64,000 nt of DNA from Marinobacter salinexigens (GTDB taxonomy: Bacteria; Pseudomonadota; Gammaproteobacteria; Pseudomonadales; Oleiphilaceae), in NCBI RefSeq assembly GCF_008370345.1, contig NZ_VTUU01000010.1, positions 41,720-105,719 of the forward strand, given 5' to 3'. The notes below the pieces were generated by a model. The model was not told the origin of the DNA, ran no database searches, and saw only the letters and a list, made by a program, of their open reading frames with translations. The translations under genes were made by a program, and so were the position numbers. Below, in pieces: positions 17,595 through 26,813 of the stretch (position 1 is its first letter; every line of letters begins with the position of its first letter).

Positions 17595-17659
17595 GTGCCA
17601 TACTGGCACCTGAAATTGCTGTTATATAAACCAAAGTACCATTAATAAACCAAAGCACC
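17595..17659. promoter_or_regulatory. dyad and tandem direct repeats in divergent signalling promoter
   Basis: The gap between the two divergent signalling operons contains a perfect dyad, GTGCCA-TAC-TGGCAC (17595-17609). It is followed by two 15-bp direct repeats, ATAAACCAAAG(T/C)ACC, at 17626-17640 and 17645-17659, differing at one base and spaced 19 bp apart. The second ends 14 bp before the TTG start at 17674. They look like binding sites that could control one or both operons. This is inference; no regulator is named by the sequence. Confidence 0.35.
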
Positions 17660-17673
17660 CCAAGGAAGCCAGC

Positions 17674-19470
17674 TTGCCGTCAATTTCACTGAGCACTCGC
17701 CTCGCTCTCGTTATTCTTCTGGGAACCATTGCCACCGTCGGATCGGTGCTGATCGTTGCCTATGGCGCGCTCGTTGACGATTTCGAAACTCTCCTGACTG
17801 AACAGCAGCTTTCCGAAACCCGGAGGATCTCCTCTGAAGTCGATCAGCGGTTGCAGCTCAAGCTCGACATACTGAAAGAATCCGCCAGCACCCTGAACGA
17901 CGGCAAGCAGCTGCTGCCCCGGGAGCAGATCGCCGTGCAACTGGATCGCCAGCGCCTGCTCAAGACCCTGTTCCCCGATGGGGTCGTCGTGATGGATGAA
18001 CACGCAACCGCCATCGCAGAAAGTTACTTTGTGCCAGGCCGGCTGGGCACAAACTACGCCGACAGACAACATTTTCGCCAGGCGTTCGAGACCCGAAAAG
18101 AACTCATCAGCCGACCGATCATGGGGCGCACCACCGGTGTTCCACTCCTGTCATTTCTGGCGCCGATCGAGTCAGACGACGGAGACCTTCTGGGTTTTAT
18201 TGCCGGCACCCTTAAAGTTGGTCAGACAAGCCTGATTCCCCCGGAGTTGGTAACCAACAAAGGTCAGACAGGCAGCAGCTTTAAAGTGGTCGACATTGAC
18301 AACTTCCTGTACATCGAAGGCGGGCCTTCAGATCAAAACCAGATCGAATCCCTGCCCCCTCCAGGACATGACCCTCTGATTGACGCAGCGCTATCCGGCA
18401 TTGGTTTCGGCAGGGTGACAACGACCGCTGGTCAGGAACTGATCTTCGCAGCCAGCCACCTGCAGCGGTTGGGCTGGCTGTTTATCCGATCGGTACCTTA
18501 CGAGCATGCAACCGCGCCGGCCAAAGAGTCGTTTTTTCGTTTTGTTGGTTTCAGCCTGGTGATCGGTCTGATGATCGCTGTACTCAGTTTCCTCGCCAGT
18601 CGCTCTACCACCCTGCCTCTTGAGAGAATGACCCGGACCATTGAAGGCATGATTCGCAATCCTTCAAAGGCTGCCCGGTTGGGCACGCAAGGACCAACCG
18701 AGGTACAGGAGCTGGCCACGGCCTTTAACCGCCTGATGGACGAGCGTGATGCCATGAGTGAAATGAAGGAGAACTTTGTTTCCAATGTCAGCCATGAGCT
18801 TCGTACTCCGCTCACTTCCATAAACGGCGCCCTGAAACTTCTTGAATCCGGTGCTGCAGGAGCACTGCCGGTGAAGGCAGGCGAGATGTGCGCTCTGGCG
18901 CTGCGTAATGGCGAACGCCTGCAGCTTCTCATATCCGATCTTCTGGACTTCAACAAACTCACCGCAGGGCAGATGTCAGTGACCCTCAATCTGCAACCGC
19001 TGGATGCCATTATTGACTCTGCGATCACCAGCAACCAGACCACGGCAGCAGATCATCATGTGCAGCTGGAAAAAGCCTGTGCCTCCGGAAGTCAGGTGGT
19101 GACAGACCCGTTGCGGCTCCGGCAGATACTGGACAACTTCATCAGTAATGCCATCAAGTTTTCCCCGGCTAATGGCGTAGTCCGCATCCAGACAACCGAA
19201 ACATCCGCCGGTCTGGTGAAAATCGTCGTCAGTGATCAGGGCGATGGCGTACCAGAAGCGTTTGAACCAAAACTGTTCGAGCGCTTTTCCCAGGCCGAGG
19301 CAGGCACAACCCGTTCCGTGAAGGGTACCGGCCTGGGCCTTGCCATATGCAAAGAGTTGGCCGCACTCATGCATGGACGTATCGGCTATTTTTATGAGCA
19401 CGGTGCAAACTTCTGGATCGAACTCCCCAGTAGTACGGCAGCCACAGAGACGACTCATGAAAACACCTGA
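17674..19470 (+). CDS. membrane sensor histidine kinase (Cache-like, HAMP, HisKA, HATPase)
   Basis: This 598-residue sensor kinase has a periplasmic domain of about 250 residues between two transmembrane helices (residues 8-30 and about 290-310), probably of the dCache type (YFVPGRLGTNYADRQHF, RPIMGRTTGVP). A HAMP segment follows, then HisKA with the H-box NVSHELRTPLTSI (His near residue 374) and HATPase with the N box DNFISNAIKFSP and G boxes SDQGDGVP and KGTGLGLAI. There is no receiver domain. The start is TTG, with AAGGA seven bases upstream. Its stop lies inside the start of the next kinase gene (14-bp overlap), so the two are coupled. Confidence 0.9.
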   Translation: MPSISLSTRLALVILLGTIATVGSVLIVAYGALVDDFETLLTEQQLSETRRISSEVDQRLQLKLDILKESASTLNDGKQLLPREQIAVQLDRQRLLKTLFPDGVVVMDEHATAIAESYFVPGRLGTNYADRQHFRQAFETRKELISRPIMGRTTGVPLLSFLAPIESDDGDLLGFIAGTLKVGQTSLIPPELVTNKGQTGSSFKVVDIDNFLYIEGGPSDQNQIESLPPPGHDPLIDAALSGIGFGRVTTTAGQELIFAASHLQRLGWLFIRSVPYEHATAPAKESFFRFVGFSLVIGLMIAVLSFLASRSTTLPLERMTRTIEGMIRNPSKAARLGTQGPTEVQELATAFNRLMDERDAMSEMKENFVSNVSHELRTPLTSINGALKLLESGAAGALPVKAGEMCALALRNGERLQLLISDLLDFNKLTAGQMSVTLNLQPLDAIIDSAITSNQTTAADHHVQLEKACASGSQVVTDPLRLRQILDNFISNAIKFSPANGVVRIQTTETSAGLVKIVVSDQGDGVPEAFEPKLFERFSQAEAGTTRSVKGTGLGLAICKELAALMHGRIGYFYEHGANFWIELPSSTAATETTHENT

Positions 19471-21823
19471 ATCCCCTCAGGACTCAACGTTCGATAAAAG
19501 CCTGAAACAGAGTGAACGTCGGGCTCTGGCGGTGATTGAAGGCACCAATGTCGGTACCTGGGAATGGAATGTCCAGACCGGAGAAACGGTATTCAATGAA
19601 CGCTGGGCCGAGATCTGTGGTTACACCCTGCAAGAGTTGGCCCCCGTCAACATCCAGACTTGGCTTGATCTGGCCCACCCGGAAGACCTCGAGGAGTCAG
19701 AGCGTCGATTGAATGCGCACTTTGACGGTTCTTCCCCGGTGTACGACATCCGGTGCCGCATGCGGCACAAGGATGGCCACTGGGTCTGGGTACATGATCG
19801 CGGGAGGGTCTTTGAATGGACGCCTGAAGGCCTGCCTTTGATGATGTATGGCACCCATGCCGACATCACCGAAGAAATGCAAAACCTGCAACAGATACAA
19901 CAACAGAACACTGCCCTGAGCATACTGAACGAGCTGGCCGTGGACCCGGAGACGGACGACAATGCAAGAATCGGTAAAGCCCTGGCTCTGGGCTCTGAGT
20001 ATCTCGACCTTCCACTAGCAATCGTCAGTGAGATCACCAGCGATGTGTACACCATTCTCTGGTTTGATGCCCCCCAGGATGCCGGCCTGGCGCAGGGCGC
20101 CAACTTCCCTCTGGGCGACACCTATTGTTCCATTCTGGTGGAAGCCGGCCATAGCCTGGCTATCGACCACATGGCGACATCGCCCTATAAAGCACGTCCC
20201 TGCTATGCCGCATTCGGTCTGGAAAGCTACATCGCGGCCCCAATACACATTCGGGACCATCTGTTCGGGACACTCAACTTTTCTTCCCCAGAGCCTCGCA
20301 AAACCCCATTTTCGGGAACTGAAATCACCTTTGTAACCCTTCTCGCTCGCTGGATCGCCGGCGTTATCGAACGCAAACTCAGCACCCAGACACAAAGCAA
20401 GCTGATCGAACAGGTCCCCGGGGTGCTCTACCAGTACCGACTGTGGCCCGATGGACACTCAACATTCCCATTTTCCAGCCCACACATAAAAGACATTTAC
20501 GGCGTTGATCCTGGCGATGTGGTTGATGATGCCTCCGTGGTCTTCGATGCTATCCATCCAGACGACCTTGGAAAGGTCGGCTCCAGTATTTCCGAATCAG
20601 CCGAGAGCCTCTCCCTATGGCAACAGCAATACAGGGTTCGCAAGGGCTCTGGATCATGGCGCTGGGTGGAAGGACAGGCATCGCCTGAGGTCCTCGCCGA
20701 CAAGAGCATCATGTGGCATGGCTATATTGCAGATATTGACGATAAAAAGCAGACCGAACTGGCCCTCAAGGAAAGTGAAGCGCAACTTCGCAGGCTTTAC
20801 GAACTTTCTCCCATCGGTATTGCACTGAATGATTACTACTCAGGTGAATTCCTCGACATCAACGATGCTCTTTTAAAACCCACAGGGTACAGCCGGGAAC
20901 AGCTACTTGCCGGAGACTTTACCCAGCTTCTTCCCCAACAATCAGCCAGACTGAAAGATCGTATTGTTCGTGAGCTCAGGGAAACCGGGCGCTTCGGCCC
21001 TCACGAACTGGATATGCTTCGTGCAGACGAATCGGTCTTCCCTGCGCTGATTCGCGGTATGCGAATCACCAACGCATCCGGAAGGACACTGATATGGACT
21101 CTGGTGGAGGATGTCTCGGAACGCCGCAAAGTGGACCAGATGAAAAGCGAGTTCATATCAACAGTCAGTCACGAGCTAAGGACACCGCTTACTTCGATCG
21201 CAGGCTCACTGGGGCTGATTGCCGGTGGGACCCTTGGCGAACTCCCTGCGGAAGTCAGACGCATGGTCTCCATTGCGCACCGGAACAGCGAACAATTGCG
21301 ACTGCTGGTGGACGATCTGCTCGATATGGAAAAGCTGGTATCCGGCAGAATGATCATGCACCTTTCTTCTGAATCGGTGCTGCCAGTAGTTCGAGACGCG
21401 GTGGACCGGCTTCGAACCTATGCGCTGGACAGTCATGTAGCCATTGTTCTTGCTGACAATAGTCACGACGTCACCGCCAGGATGGATCGCTATCGCCTGA
21501 ATCAAGCCCTGACCAACCTGTTGTCCAATGCCATAAAGTTTTCACCGGACGAGAGTACCGTACACGTGTCAACAGAGCTTATCAGCGGCCAGGTCCGAAT
21601 TCTGGTTTCCGACAACGGCCCCGGCATTGCAAACAGCTTCCGATCCCGGATATTCCAGAAGTTCGCCCAGGCAGACAGCTCAGACACCCGGGGCAAACGC
21701 GGTACCGGCCTGGGGCTTGCAATTACCCGGGAAATCATGGCCCAGATGGGAGGAAACGTCAGCTTCTCATCCGTTGAAGGACATGGAGCTACCTTCTGGC
21801 TGGAATTGCCAATAGAGAGCTGA
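19457..21823 (+). CDS. cytoplasmic multi-PAS/GAF sensor histidine kinase
   Basis: This 788-residue soluble kinase lacks transmembrane helices. Domain order is PAS (residues 20-145, with NVGTWEWNVQTGE), GAF (about 160-320), PAS (about 330-440), PAS (about 445-560), HisKA with STVSHELRTPLTSIAG (His near residue 571) and HATPase with NLLSNAIKFSPDE and DNGPGI. The ATG at 19457 is chosen because it overlaps the preceding kinase by 14 bp and opens the first PAS segment sensibly; an earlier in-frame ATG at 19340 lies deep inside the previous gene. The GAF and PAS domains suggest intracellular signals such as redox or small ligands, unknown here. Confidence 0.9.
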   Translation: MKTPESPQDSTFDKSLKQSERRALAVIEGTNVGTWEWNVQTGETVFNERWAEICGYTLQELAPVNIQTWLDLAHPEDLEESERRLNAHFDGSSPVYDIRCRMRHKDGHWVWVHDRGRVFEWTPEGLPLMMYGTHADITEEMQNLQQIQQQNTALSILNELAVDPETDDNARIGKALALGSEYLDLPLAIVSEITSDVYTILWFDAPQDAGLAQGANFPLGDTYCSILVEAGHSLAIDHMATSPYKARPCYAAFGLESYIAAPIHIRDHLFGTLNFSSPEPRKTPFSGTEITFVTLLARWIAGVIERKLSTQTQSKLIEQVPGVLYQYRLWPDGHSTFPFSSPHIKDIYGVDPGDVVDDASVVFDAIHPDDLGKVGSSISESAESLSLWQQQYRVRKGSGSWRWVEGQASPEVLADKSIMWHGYIADIDDKKQTELALKESEAQLRRLYELSPIGIALNDYYSGEFLDINDALLKPTGYSREQLLAGDFTQLLPQQSARLKDRIVRELRETGRFGPHELDMLRADESVFPALIRGMRITNASGRTLIWTLVEDVSERRKVDQMKSEFISTVSHELRTPLTSIAGSLGLIAGGTLGELPAEVRRMVSIAHRNSEQLRLLVDDLLDMEKLVSGRMIMHLSSESVLPVVRDAVDRLRTYALDSHVAIVLADNSHDVTARMDRYRLNQALTNLLSNAIKFSPDESTVHVSTELISGQVRILVSDNGPGIANSFRSRIFQKFAQADSSDTRGKRGTGLGLAITREIMAQMGGNVSFSSVEGHGATFWLELPIES

Positions 21824-21838
21824 GCCATCGAAAAGTCC

Positions 21839-23764
21839 ATGACGACACAAACCCACGACAGACTCTTCCACTCACTTATCTGGCTGACCCGGATAGCCAC
21901 CTTCGTACTGATCGTTGCGGCGGCAGTTATCCTGGATACAGCCAGTACCGAGAGATACCGGTCTGACGTTCGCCAGCAATGGCAGGTAAAAGCCGATGAC
22001 CTTAGCCTGAAGTTGCAGAGCGTCATTCTCCAGAATGTTCAGACAGTCTGGGGGCTGGCTGCCAATGTGTCGGTTGACCCGAACATCGATGCCGCACGCT
22101 TTCACGAACTGGCGTCGGTCATCTTCAGACTGGCGCCTGACCTGAGGAATATAGGCCTGGCACCGGATTTTGTTATCCGACATGTCTACCCGGAGGAAGG
22201 CAACCGTGCCGCTATAGGACTCGATCTGACGTCCCAGAGCCTGTCCCCCGAACAGGTGACCATGTTGCTGGAATCCGAAAGGGCCATTTTCAGCGGCCCC
22301 ATCAATCTGGTTCAAGGCGGCCAGGGCCTCGCGGCGCGAATTCCCATTTTCGACAACAACGGCAAGCGGTTCTGGGGCGTGGTATCGGTGATACTCGATC
22401 TGCCCAAGCTCTATAAGTCTATCGACTTCTCAACCATGGCCTCGGAAGGCATGTTCGCGTTATCGGAATCTTCAGACCCGCTGGACGCGTCCGCAATGTT
22501 TTTCCGCACCGCGGGATCGACCTGGAAGCAGCCTGTTCACGCTTCCATGCAAATGCCCGGCACCACCTGGACTCTTTTTGCCCAGCCCAGTCAGGGCTGG
22601 CCAGTCCACCCGGAATCCCCCTGGCTGATTCGCAGCATGCTGCTGTTCATGATCCTGGTGGTGACAGGGGGAACTTTCTGGCTAACCCGTCTCCTCCTCA
22701 AAGACCGCGAAATGCAGAGGCGATTCTGGGGTTTGTTTGAATTAGCACCCGTCGGCATTGGCCTCTATGAGGCGAACCAACGCACTCTTCTGCGCGCCAA
22801 CAAGAGTTTTAAGCGGGTTGTCGGCGATGGTGCTACGTCGCTGAATTACTTCAATGCGGCCCGTGATGAGAACAATACAGAGTTCGAAGGCGGACTGAAC
22901 ATACCTGACCTACTCAGCCGGCGGTTCCGCTTCACAGGCTTTGAAACAGGCCTGCCGGATGCAACAGGTGAACTCAGACCCATTCTGCTTCATGGTTTGA
23001 AGCTGGATACCCGTGACAGTGAACCCGTCATCTGGTTGATCGCAGAAGACATATCCGAACGGAAGAAAGTAGAGCGCATGAAGAGCGAGTTCATCTCTAC
23101 AGTCAGTCATGAACTCCGTACTCCACTGACCTCGATTTCCGGCTCCCTCGGCCTGCTCGCGAACAATGCCGCCGGAGCACTTCCCGAGAAAGCCACGGCC
23201 CTTGCAAACATCGCCTACCGCAACAGCAAGCAACTGACTTTTCTGATCAATGACCTGCTTGATATCGAAAAACTGGTGGCGGGCAAGATGACCTTTCGTC
23301 CGGAGAGTCACCTCCTTGCTGAGGTGATCAGGGAATGCGTAGAGGATATTGGAAACTTTGCCGAGGAGAGGCAGGTCACTCTGGACATCGGGCATCTGGA
23401 TGAACTCACCGTTGAGGTGGATCGCCGGAGGTTCTCCCAGGCACTGCACAACCTGTTGTCTAACGCTATCAAATTCTCCCCACAGGAAACGTCCGTCCGG
23501 GTGTTTACCGAAAGGCACAATAGCCGTATCCGGGTATGCGTTGAAGATCAGGGCCCTGGCATTGCACCGGATTTTCAGGGCCTGATTTTCCAGAAATTCT
23601 CACAGGCTGATGCCTCAGACCGGCGCTCCAAAGGAGGCACCGGTCTGGGACTTGCCATCACCCGGGAATTGATGACCCGGATGAATGGCATTGTGGATTA
23701 TTCTTCTCCACCCGGGAAAGGAGCGACTTTCTGGCTTGAACTGCCGGTCGTCAAACCGACTTGA
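21839..23764 (+). CDS. membrane sensor histidine kinase (CHASE-like, PAS, HisKA, HATPase)
   Basis: This 641-residue kinase has a periplasmic domain bounded by helices at about residues 15-35 and 265-285. The domain resembles CHASE: FRLAPDLRNIGLAPDFVIRH and then a P-E-E-G-N-R motif. A PAS domain (about 300-400), HisKA (STVSHELRTPLTSISG, His near 425) and HATPase (NLLSNAIKFSPQE, EDQGPGI) follow. It starts 15 bp after the previous kinase and is the last gene of the plus-strand trio. Its H-box and N-box regions are nearly identical in pattern to the preceding gene, which suggests tandem duplication. The 3' end overlaps acnA by 14 bp tail to tail. Confidence 0.9.
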   Translation: MTTQTHDRLFHSLIWLTRIATFVLIVAAAVILDTASTERYRSDVRQQWQVKADDLSLKLQSVILQNVQTVWGLAANVSVDPNIDAARFHELASVIFRLAPDLRNIGLAPDFVIRHVYPEEGNRAAIGLDLTSQSLSPEQVTMLLESERAIFSGPINLVQGGQGLAARIPIFDNNGKRFWGVVSVILDLPKLYKSIDFSTMASEGMFALSESSDPLDASAMFFRTAGSTWKQPVHASMQMPGTTWTLFAQPSQGWPVHPESPWLIRSMLLFMILVVTGGTFWLTRLLLKDREMQRRFWGLFELAPVGIGLYEANQRTLLRANKSFKRVVGDGATSLNYFNAARDENNTEFEGGLNIPDLLSRRFRFTGFETGLPDATGELRPILLHGLKLDTRDSEPVIWLIAEDISERKKVERMKSEFISTVSHELRTPLTSISGSLGLLANNAAGALPEKATALANIAYRNSKQLTFLINDLLDIEKLVAGKMTFRPESHLLAEVIRECVEDIGNFAEERQVTLDIGHLDELTVEVDRRRFSQALHNLLSNAIKFSPQETSVRVFTERHNSRIRVCVEDQGPGIAPDFQGLIFQKFSQADASDRRSKGGTGLGLAITRELMTRMNGIVDYSSPPGKGATFWLELPVVKPT

Positions 23765-26519
23765 GCATCTCCCTGACAACATAATGCAGGATGCCACCAT
23801 GCCGGAAATACACGGCCTCATTGGCAGTATCGATCCTCGAAATCAAGTCGCAGGTTTCCGTAGAACCATCCTTGTAAGTCACTGTCATGCCCAGCCGCTG
23901 CCCAGGACGGATCTCACCAGACAGCCCTGTGATCGTGATGGTTTCCTCGCCGGTCAGTTTCAGGCGTTTGCGATCCATGCCTTCCGGGAATTGCAGCGGC
24001 ATCACCCCCATTCCAATCAGGTTGGAACGGTGGATCCGTTCGTAGGACTCCGCCACTACCGCCTTTACCCCGAGCAGTCGTGTTCCCTTGGCAGCCCAAT
24101 CACGACTTGAGCCCGTACCGTACTCTTTGCCCGCAATGACCACCAGTGGCGTCCCCTGCTCCTGATACTTCATCGCAGCATCATAAATAGCCATCTGCTC
24201 ACCGCTGGGTATGTAGCGGGTGAAACCGCCTTCAACGCCATCCAGCATCTCGTTTCTGATGCGAACATTGGCAAAGGTACCCCGCATCATGACTTCGTGG
24301 TTACCCCGGCGGGAGCCATACGAGTTGAAGTTTTCAGGTTTCACACCATTCACCTGCAGGTACTGGCCTGCCGGCGTATCCGGCTTGAACGAACCTGCTG
24401 GGGAAATGTGGTCGGTGGTGACTGAGTCTCCCAGCAGAGCGAGGATATTGGCATCCCGGATATCCTCAATGGCGTCCGGTTCTTCACCCAGCCCATCGAA
24501 AAACGGCGGATGCTGAATGTAGGTGGATTGATCAGACCACTCATAGACCTTGCTTTCCGGCACCTTGATGGACTGCCAGGTTTCGTCGCCGTCAAAGACC
24601 TCACCGTATTCCTTACGGAACATGCCGGTTTTGACTTTTTCCACCGCCTCGGCAATTTCCTGCTGGCTGGGCCAGAGATCCTTGAGGTAGACGGGGTTGC
24701 CGTCGCTATCGAACCCGAGAGGATCTTTGCTGAGATCCACACGAACATTGCCAGCCAGAGCATAGGCAACCACCAGCGGGGGCGACGCCAGCCAGTTGGT
24801 TTTTACCAGCGGATGCACCCGGCCCTCGAAATTTCGGTTACCGGACAGCACGGACGCCACCGTCAGATCGCCTTCGTTGATGGCCTTTTCCACCGGGTCC
24901 GGGAGGGGGCCTGAATTACCAATACAGGTGGTGCAGCCATAACCCACCAGATTGAATCCGAGCTTGTCCAGATCATCCTGCAGTCCGGCCACGTTCAGAT
25001 AGTCAGTTACCACCTTGGAACCCGGTGCCAGTGAAGTCTTCACCCAGGGTTTGGTTTTCAGGCCTTTGGCCAGAGCCTTCCGGGCGATAAGGCCTGCCGC
25101 CATCATCACGCTCGGGTTGGAGGTATTGGTACAGGATGTGATGGCTGCGATGACCACAGCCCCCGGATCAAGCCGAAAGGTCTCGCCATTCATCTCAACC
25201 TGCTGGCTGGCACGATGTTCATAGCTGTTTTCGATTCCAACGGCAGTCTGCCCACCCTCGGACTCAAGCTTTGCTTTTGGCGCTTTTGGCGCTTCTGCCG
25301 GCCCCTCTGCGGTTTCCATCAGCAGTTCGAACGAGGACTTCATGTTCTTCAGGGCAACCCGGTCCTGGGGCCGCTTCGGGCCTGCAAGGCTGGCTTCCAC
25401 ATCCCCCATATCCAGTTCGAGAGTATCGGTATACACCGGTTCATGGCCGGGTTCTCGCCACAGCCCCTGGGCTTTAGCATAGGCCTCGACCAACGCCAAC
25501 TGGGCATCATCCCGGCCGGTCAGGCGCATATAGGTAATCGTCTGGTCGTCCACCGGGAAGAAGCCGCAAGTTGCGCCATATTCAGGCGCCATGTTCGCGA
25601 TGGTAGCCCGGTCGGCAACCGGCATGTCTTTCAGCCCGTCGCCATAGAACTCCACGAATTTGCCCACCACCCCTTTCTTGCGCAGCATTTCGGTGACGGT
25701 AAGCACCAGGTCGGTGGCAGTGATGCCCTCCCGGAGCTTTCCGGTAATCCGGAAACCGATCACTTCCGGAATCAGCATCGACACCGGCTGCCCGAGCATG
25801 GCGGCCTCGGCCTCAATGCCGCCAACACCCCAACCCAGAATGCCCAGGCCATTGATCATGGTGGTGTGGGAATCGGTACCTACGAGCGTGTCCGGGTATG
25901 CCAGGGTTTTGCCATCAACCTCTTTTTGCCAGACGGTCTTGCCCAGATATTCCAGGTTCACCTGGTGGCAGATTCCAGTACCGGGTGGCACAACCCGGAA
26001 GTTGTCGAAGGCCTGCTGGCCCCAACGCAGAAATTCGTACCGTTCCTGATTTCGCGCCATCTCGATGGCTACGTTTTCTTTAAACGCCGAAGGATTGCCG
26101 TATTTATCCACCATGACCGAGTGGTCAATGACCAGGTCGACCGGCGACAGAGGGTTAATCAGGGCCGGATCCTTGCCCGCTATCTTCACCGCCTCACGCA
26201 TGGCCGCCAGGTCAACCACCCCGGGTACGCCGGTGAAATCCTGCATCAGCACACGAGCGGGGCGGTACTGGATTTCGGTATCAGAGTGCCTGTCTTCAAG
26301 CCACTGCACCATGGCGTCGATATGGCTGCGATCAACTGTTGTGTCATCTTCGTTACGTAGCAGATTCTCAAGCAGAACTTTCAGCGAGAATGGCAGGCGA
26401 TCCAGTTCACCCAGTGACTGTGCCGCCTTTGCCAGGCTGTAGTAGTGAAACGTCTTCCCCCCTGCATCCAGAGTGGAAAGAGTATTCAGGCTATCTTTGC
26501 TCGGGGATGTCGTCGACAT
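23751..26519 (-). CDS. acnA: aconitate hydratase A
   Basis: This 922-residue cytoplasmic iron-sulfur enzyme interconverts citrate and isocitrate in the TCA cycle. Cluster ligands are visible in AAITSCTNTSNP and GYGCTTCIGNSGPL. Other family landmarks are QDFTGVPGVVDLAAMR, TLVGTDSHTTM, GDSVTTDHISPAGS and GSSRDWAAKG. It is about 30 residues longer than E. coli AcnA. The extra length is largely an Ala/Pro/Lys-rich insert (AEAPKAPKAKLE) before the cluster region. AAGGAGG lies seven bases before the ATG. A possible promoter -10 (TATAAT) is read on this strand at 26670-26665. The gene stands alone. Confidence 0.98.
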   Translation of the reverse strand: MSTTSPSKDSLNTLSTLDAGGKTFHYYSLAKAAQSLGELDRLPFSLKVLLENLLRNEDDTTVDRSHIDAMVQWLEDRHSDTEIQYRPARVLMQDFTGVPGVVDLAAMREAVKIAGKDPALINPLSPVDLVIDHSVMVDKYGNPSAFKENVAIEMARNQERYEFLRWGQQAFDNFRVVPPGTGICHQVNLEYLGKTVWQKEVDGKTLAYPDTLVGTDSHTTMINGLGILGWGVGGIEAEAAMLGQPVSMLIPEVIGFRITGKLREGITATDLVLTVTEMLRKKGVVGKFVEFYGDGLKDMPVADRATIANMAPEYGATCGFFPVDDQTITYMRLTGRDDAQLALVEAYAKAQGLWREPGHEPVYTDTLELDMGDVEASLAGPKRPQDRVALKNMKSSFELLMETAEGPAEAPKAPKAKLESEGGQTAVGIENSYEHRASQQVEMNGETFRLDPGAVVIAAITSCTNTSNPSVMMAAGLIARKALAKGLKTKPWVKTSLAPGSKVVTDYLNVAGLQDDLDKLGFNLVGYGCTTCIGNSGPLPDPVEKAINEGDLTVASVLSGNRNFEGRVHPLVKTNWLASPPLVVAYALAGNVRVDLSKDPLGFDSDGNPVYLKDLWPSQQEIAEAVEKVKTGMFRKEYGEVFDGDETWQSIKVPESKVYEWSDQSTYIQHPPFFDGLGEEPDAIEDIRDANILALLGDSVTTDHISPAGSFKPDTPAGQYLQVNGVKPENFNSYGSRRGNHEVMMRGTFANVRIRNEMLDGVEGGFTRYIPSGEQMAIYDAAMKYQEQGTPLVVIAGKEYGTGSSRDWAAKGTRLLGVKAVVAESYERIHRSNLIGMGVMPLQFPEGMDRKRLKLTGEETITITGLSGEIRPGQRLGMTVTYKDGSTETCDLISRIDTANEAVYFRHGGILHYVVREMLKSV

Positions 26520-26664
26520 GGAGTGCCTCCTTTAGTGGAAACCTCCATTAACTATTGCATCGCAGTCTGAGACTTCAACCAAAGCCCGGTGAATGCCCGC
26601 CATTCCCCGGATGAATGGGCACCACAGCCCTTGTCTGAAGCGGCCTCCCGGCCCGATCGAACAA

Positions 26665-26670
26665 ATTATA
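26665..26670 (-). promoter_or_regulatory. candidate -10 element of acnA promoter
   Basis: Read on the minus strand this is TATAAT, about 145 bp upstream of the acnA ATG, in the 294-bp gap shared with the divergent MHYT kinase gene. The matching -35 is poor (AGATGT at 17-bp spacing). The rest of the gap shows no other gene or strong structure. Confidence 0.35.
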
Positions 26671-26813
26671 AGCACTTTCCCTCGTTGACATCTGAACGGA
26701 AAATTAACAACCTATCGGATTCCAGGAAGGCAATCACAACAAAGACTTAACGGAAAATTTCAGGCAGCAGTCGGTTTCTGCTGACACAACCCCCGATCTC
26801 TCAGGTTATTACC

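Noticed and set aside
17604..17620. Sigma-54-like promoter (TGGCAC ... TTGCT)
   Set aside because: Both half-elements match well, but the gap between the GG and GC pairs is 11 bases instead of the strictly kept 10.
25215..26360. 381-codon open frame antisense to acnA
   Set aside because: acnA is certain on the other strand. The frame is His/Gln-rich in the way typical of antisense translation.
26685..26690. Consensus -35 (TTGACA) before the MHYT kinase gene
   Set aside because: No acceptable -10 lies 16-18 bases downstream.
26695..26759. Two copies of AACGGAAAATT 54 bp apart before the MHYT gene
   Set aside because: Short, AT-rich and without further symmetry; chance is a fair explanation.
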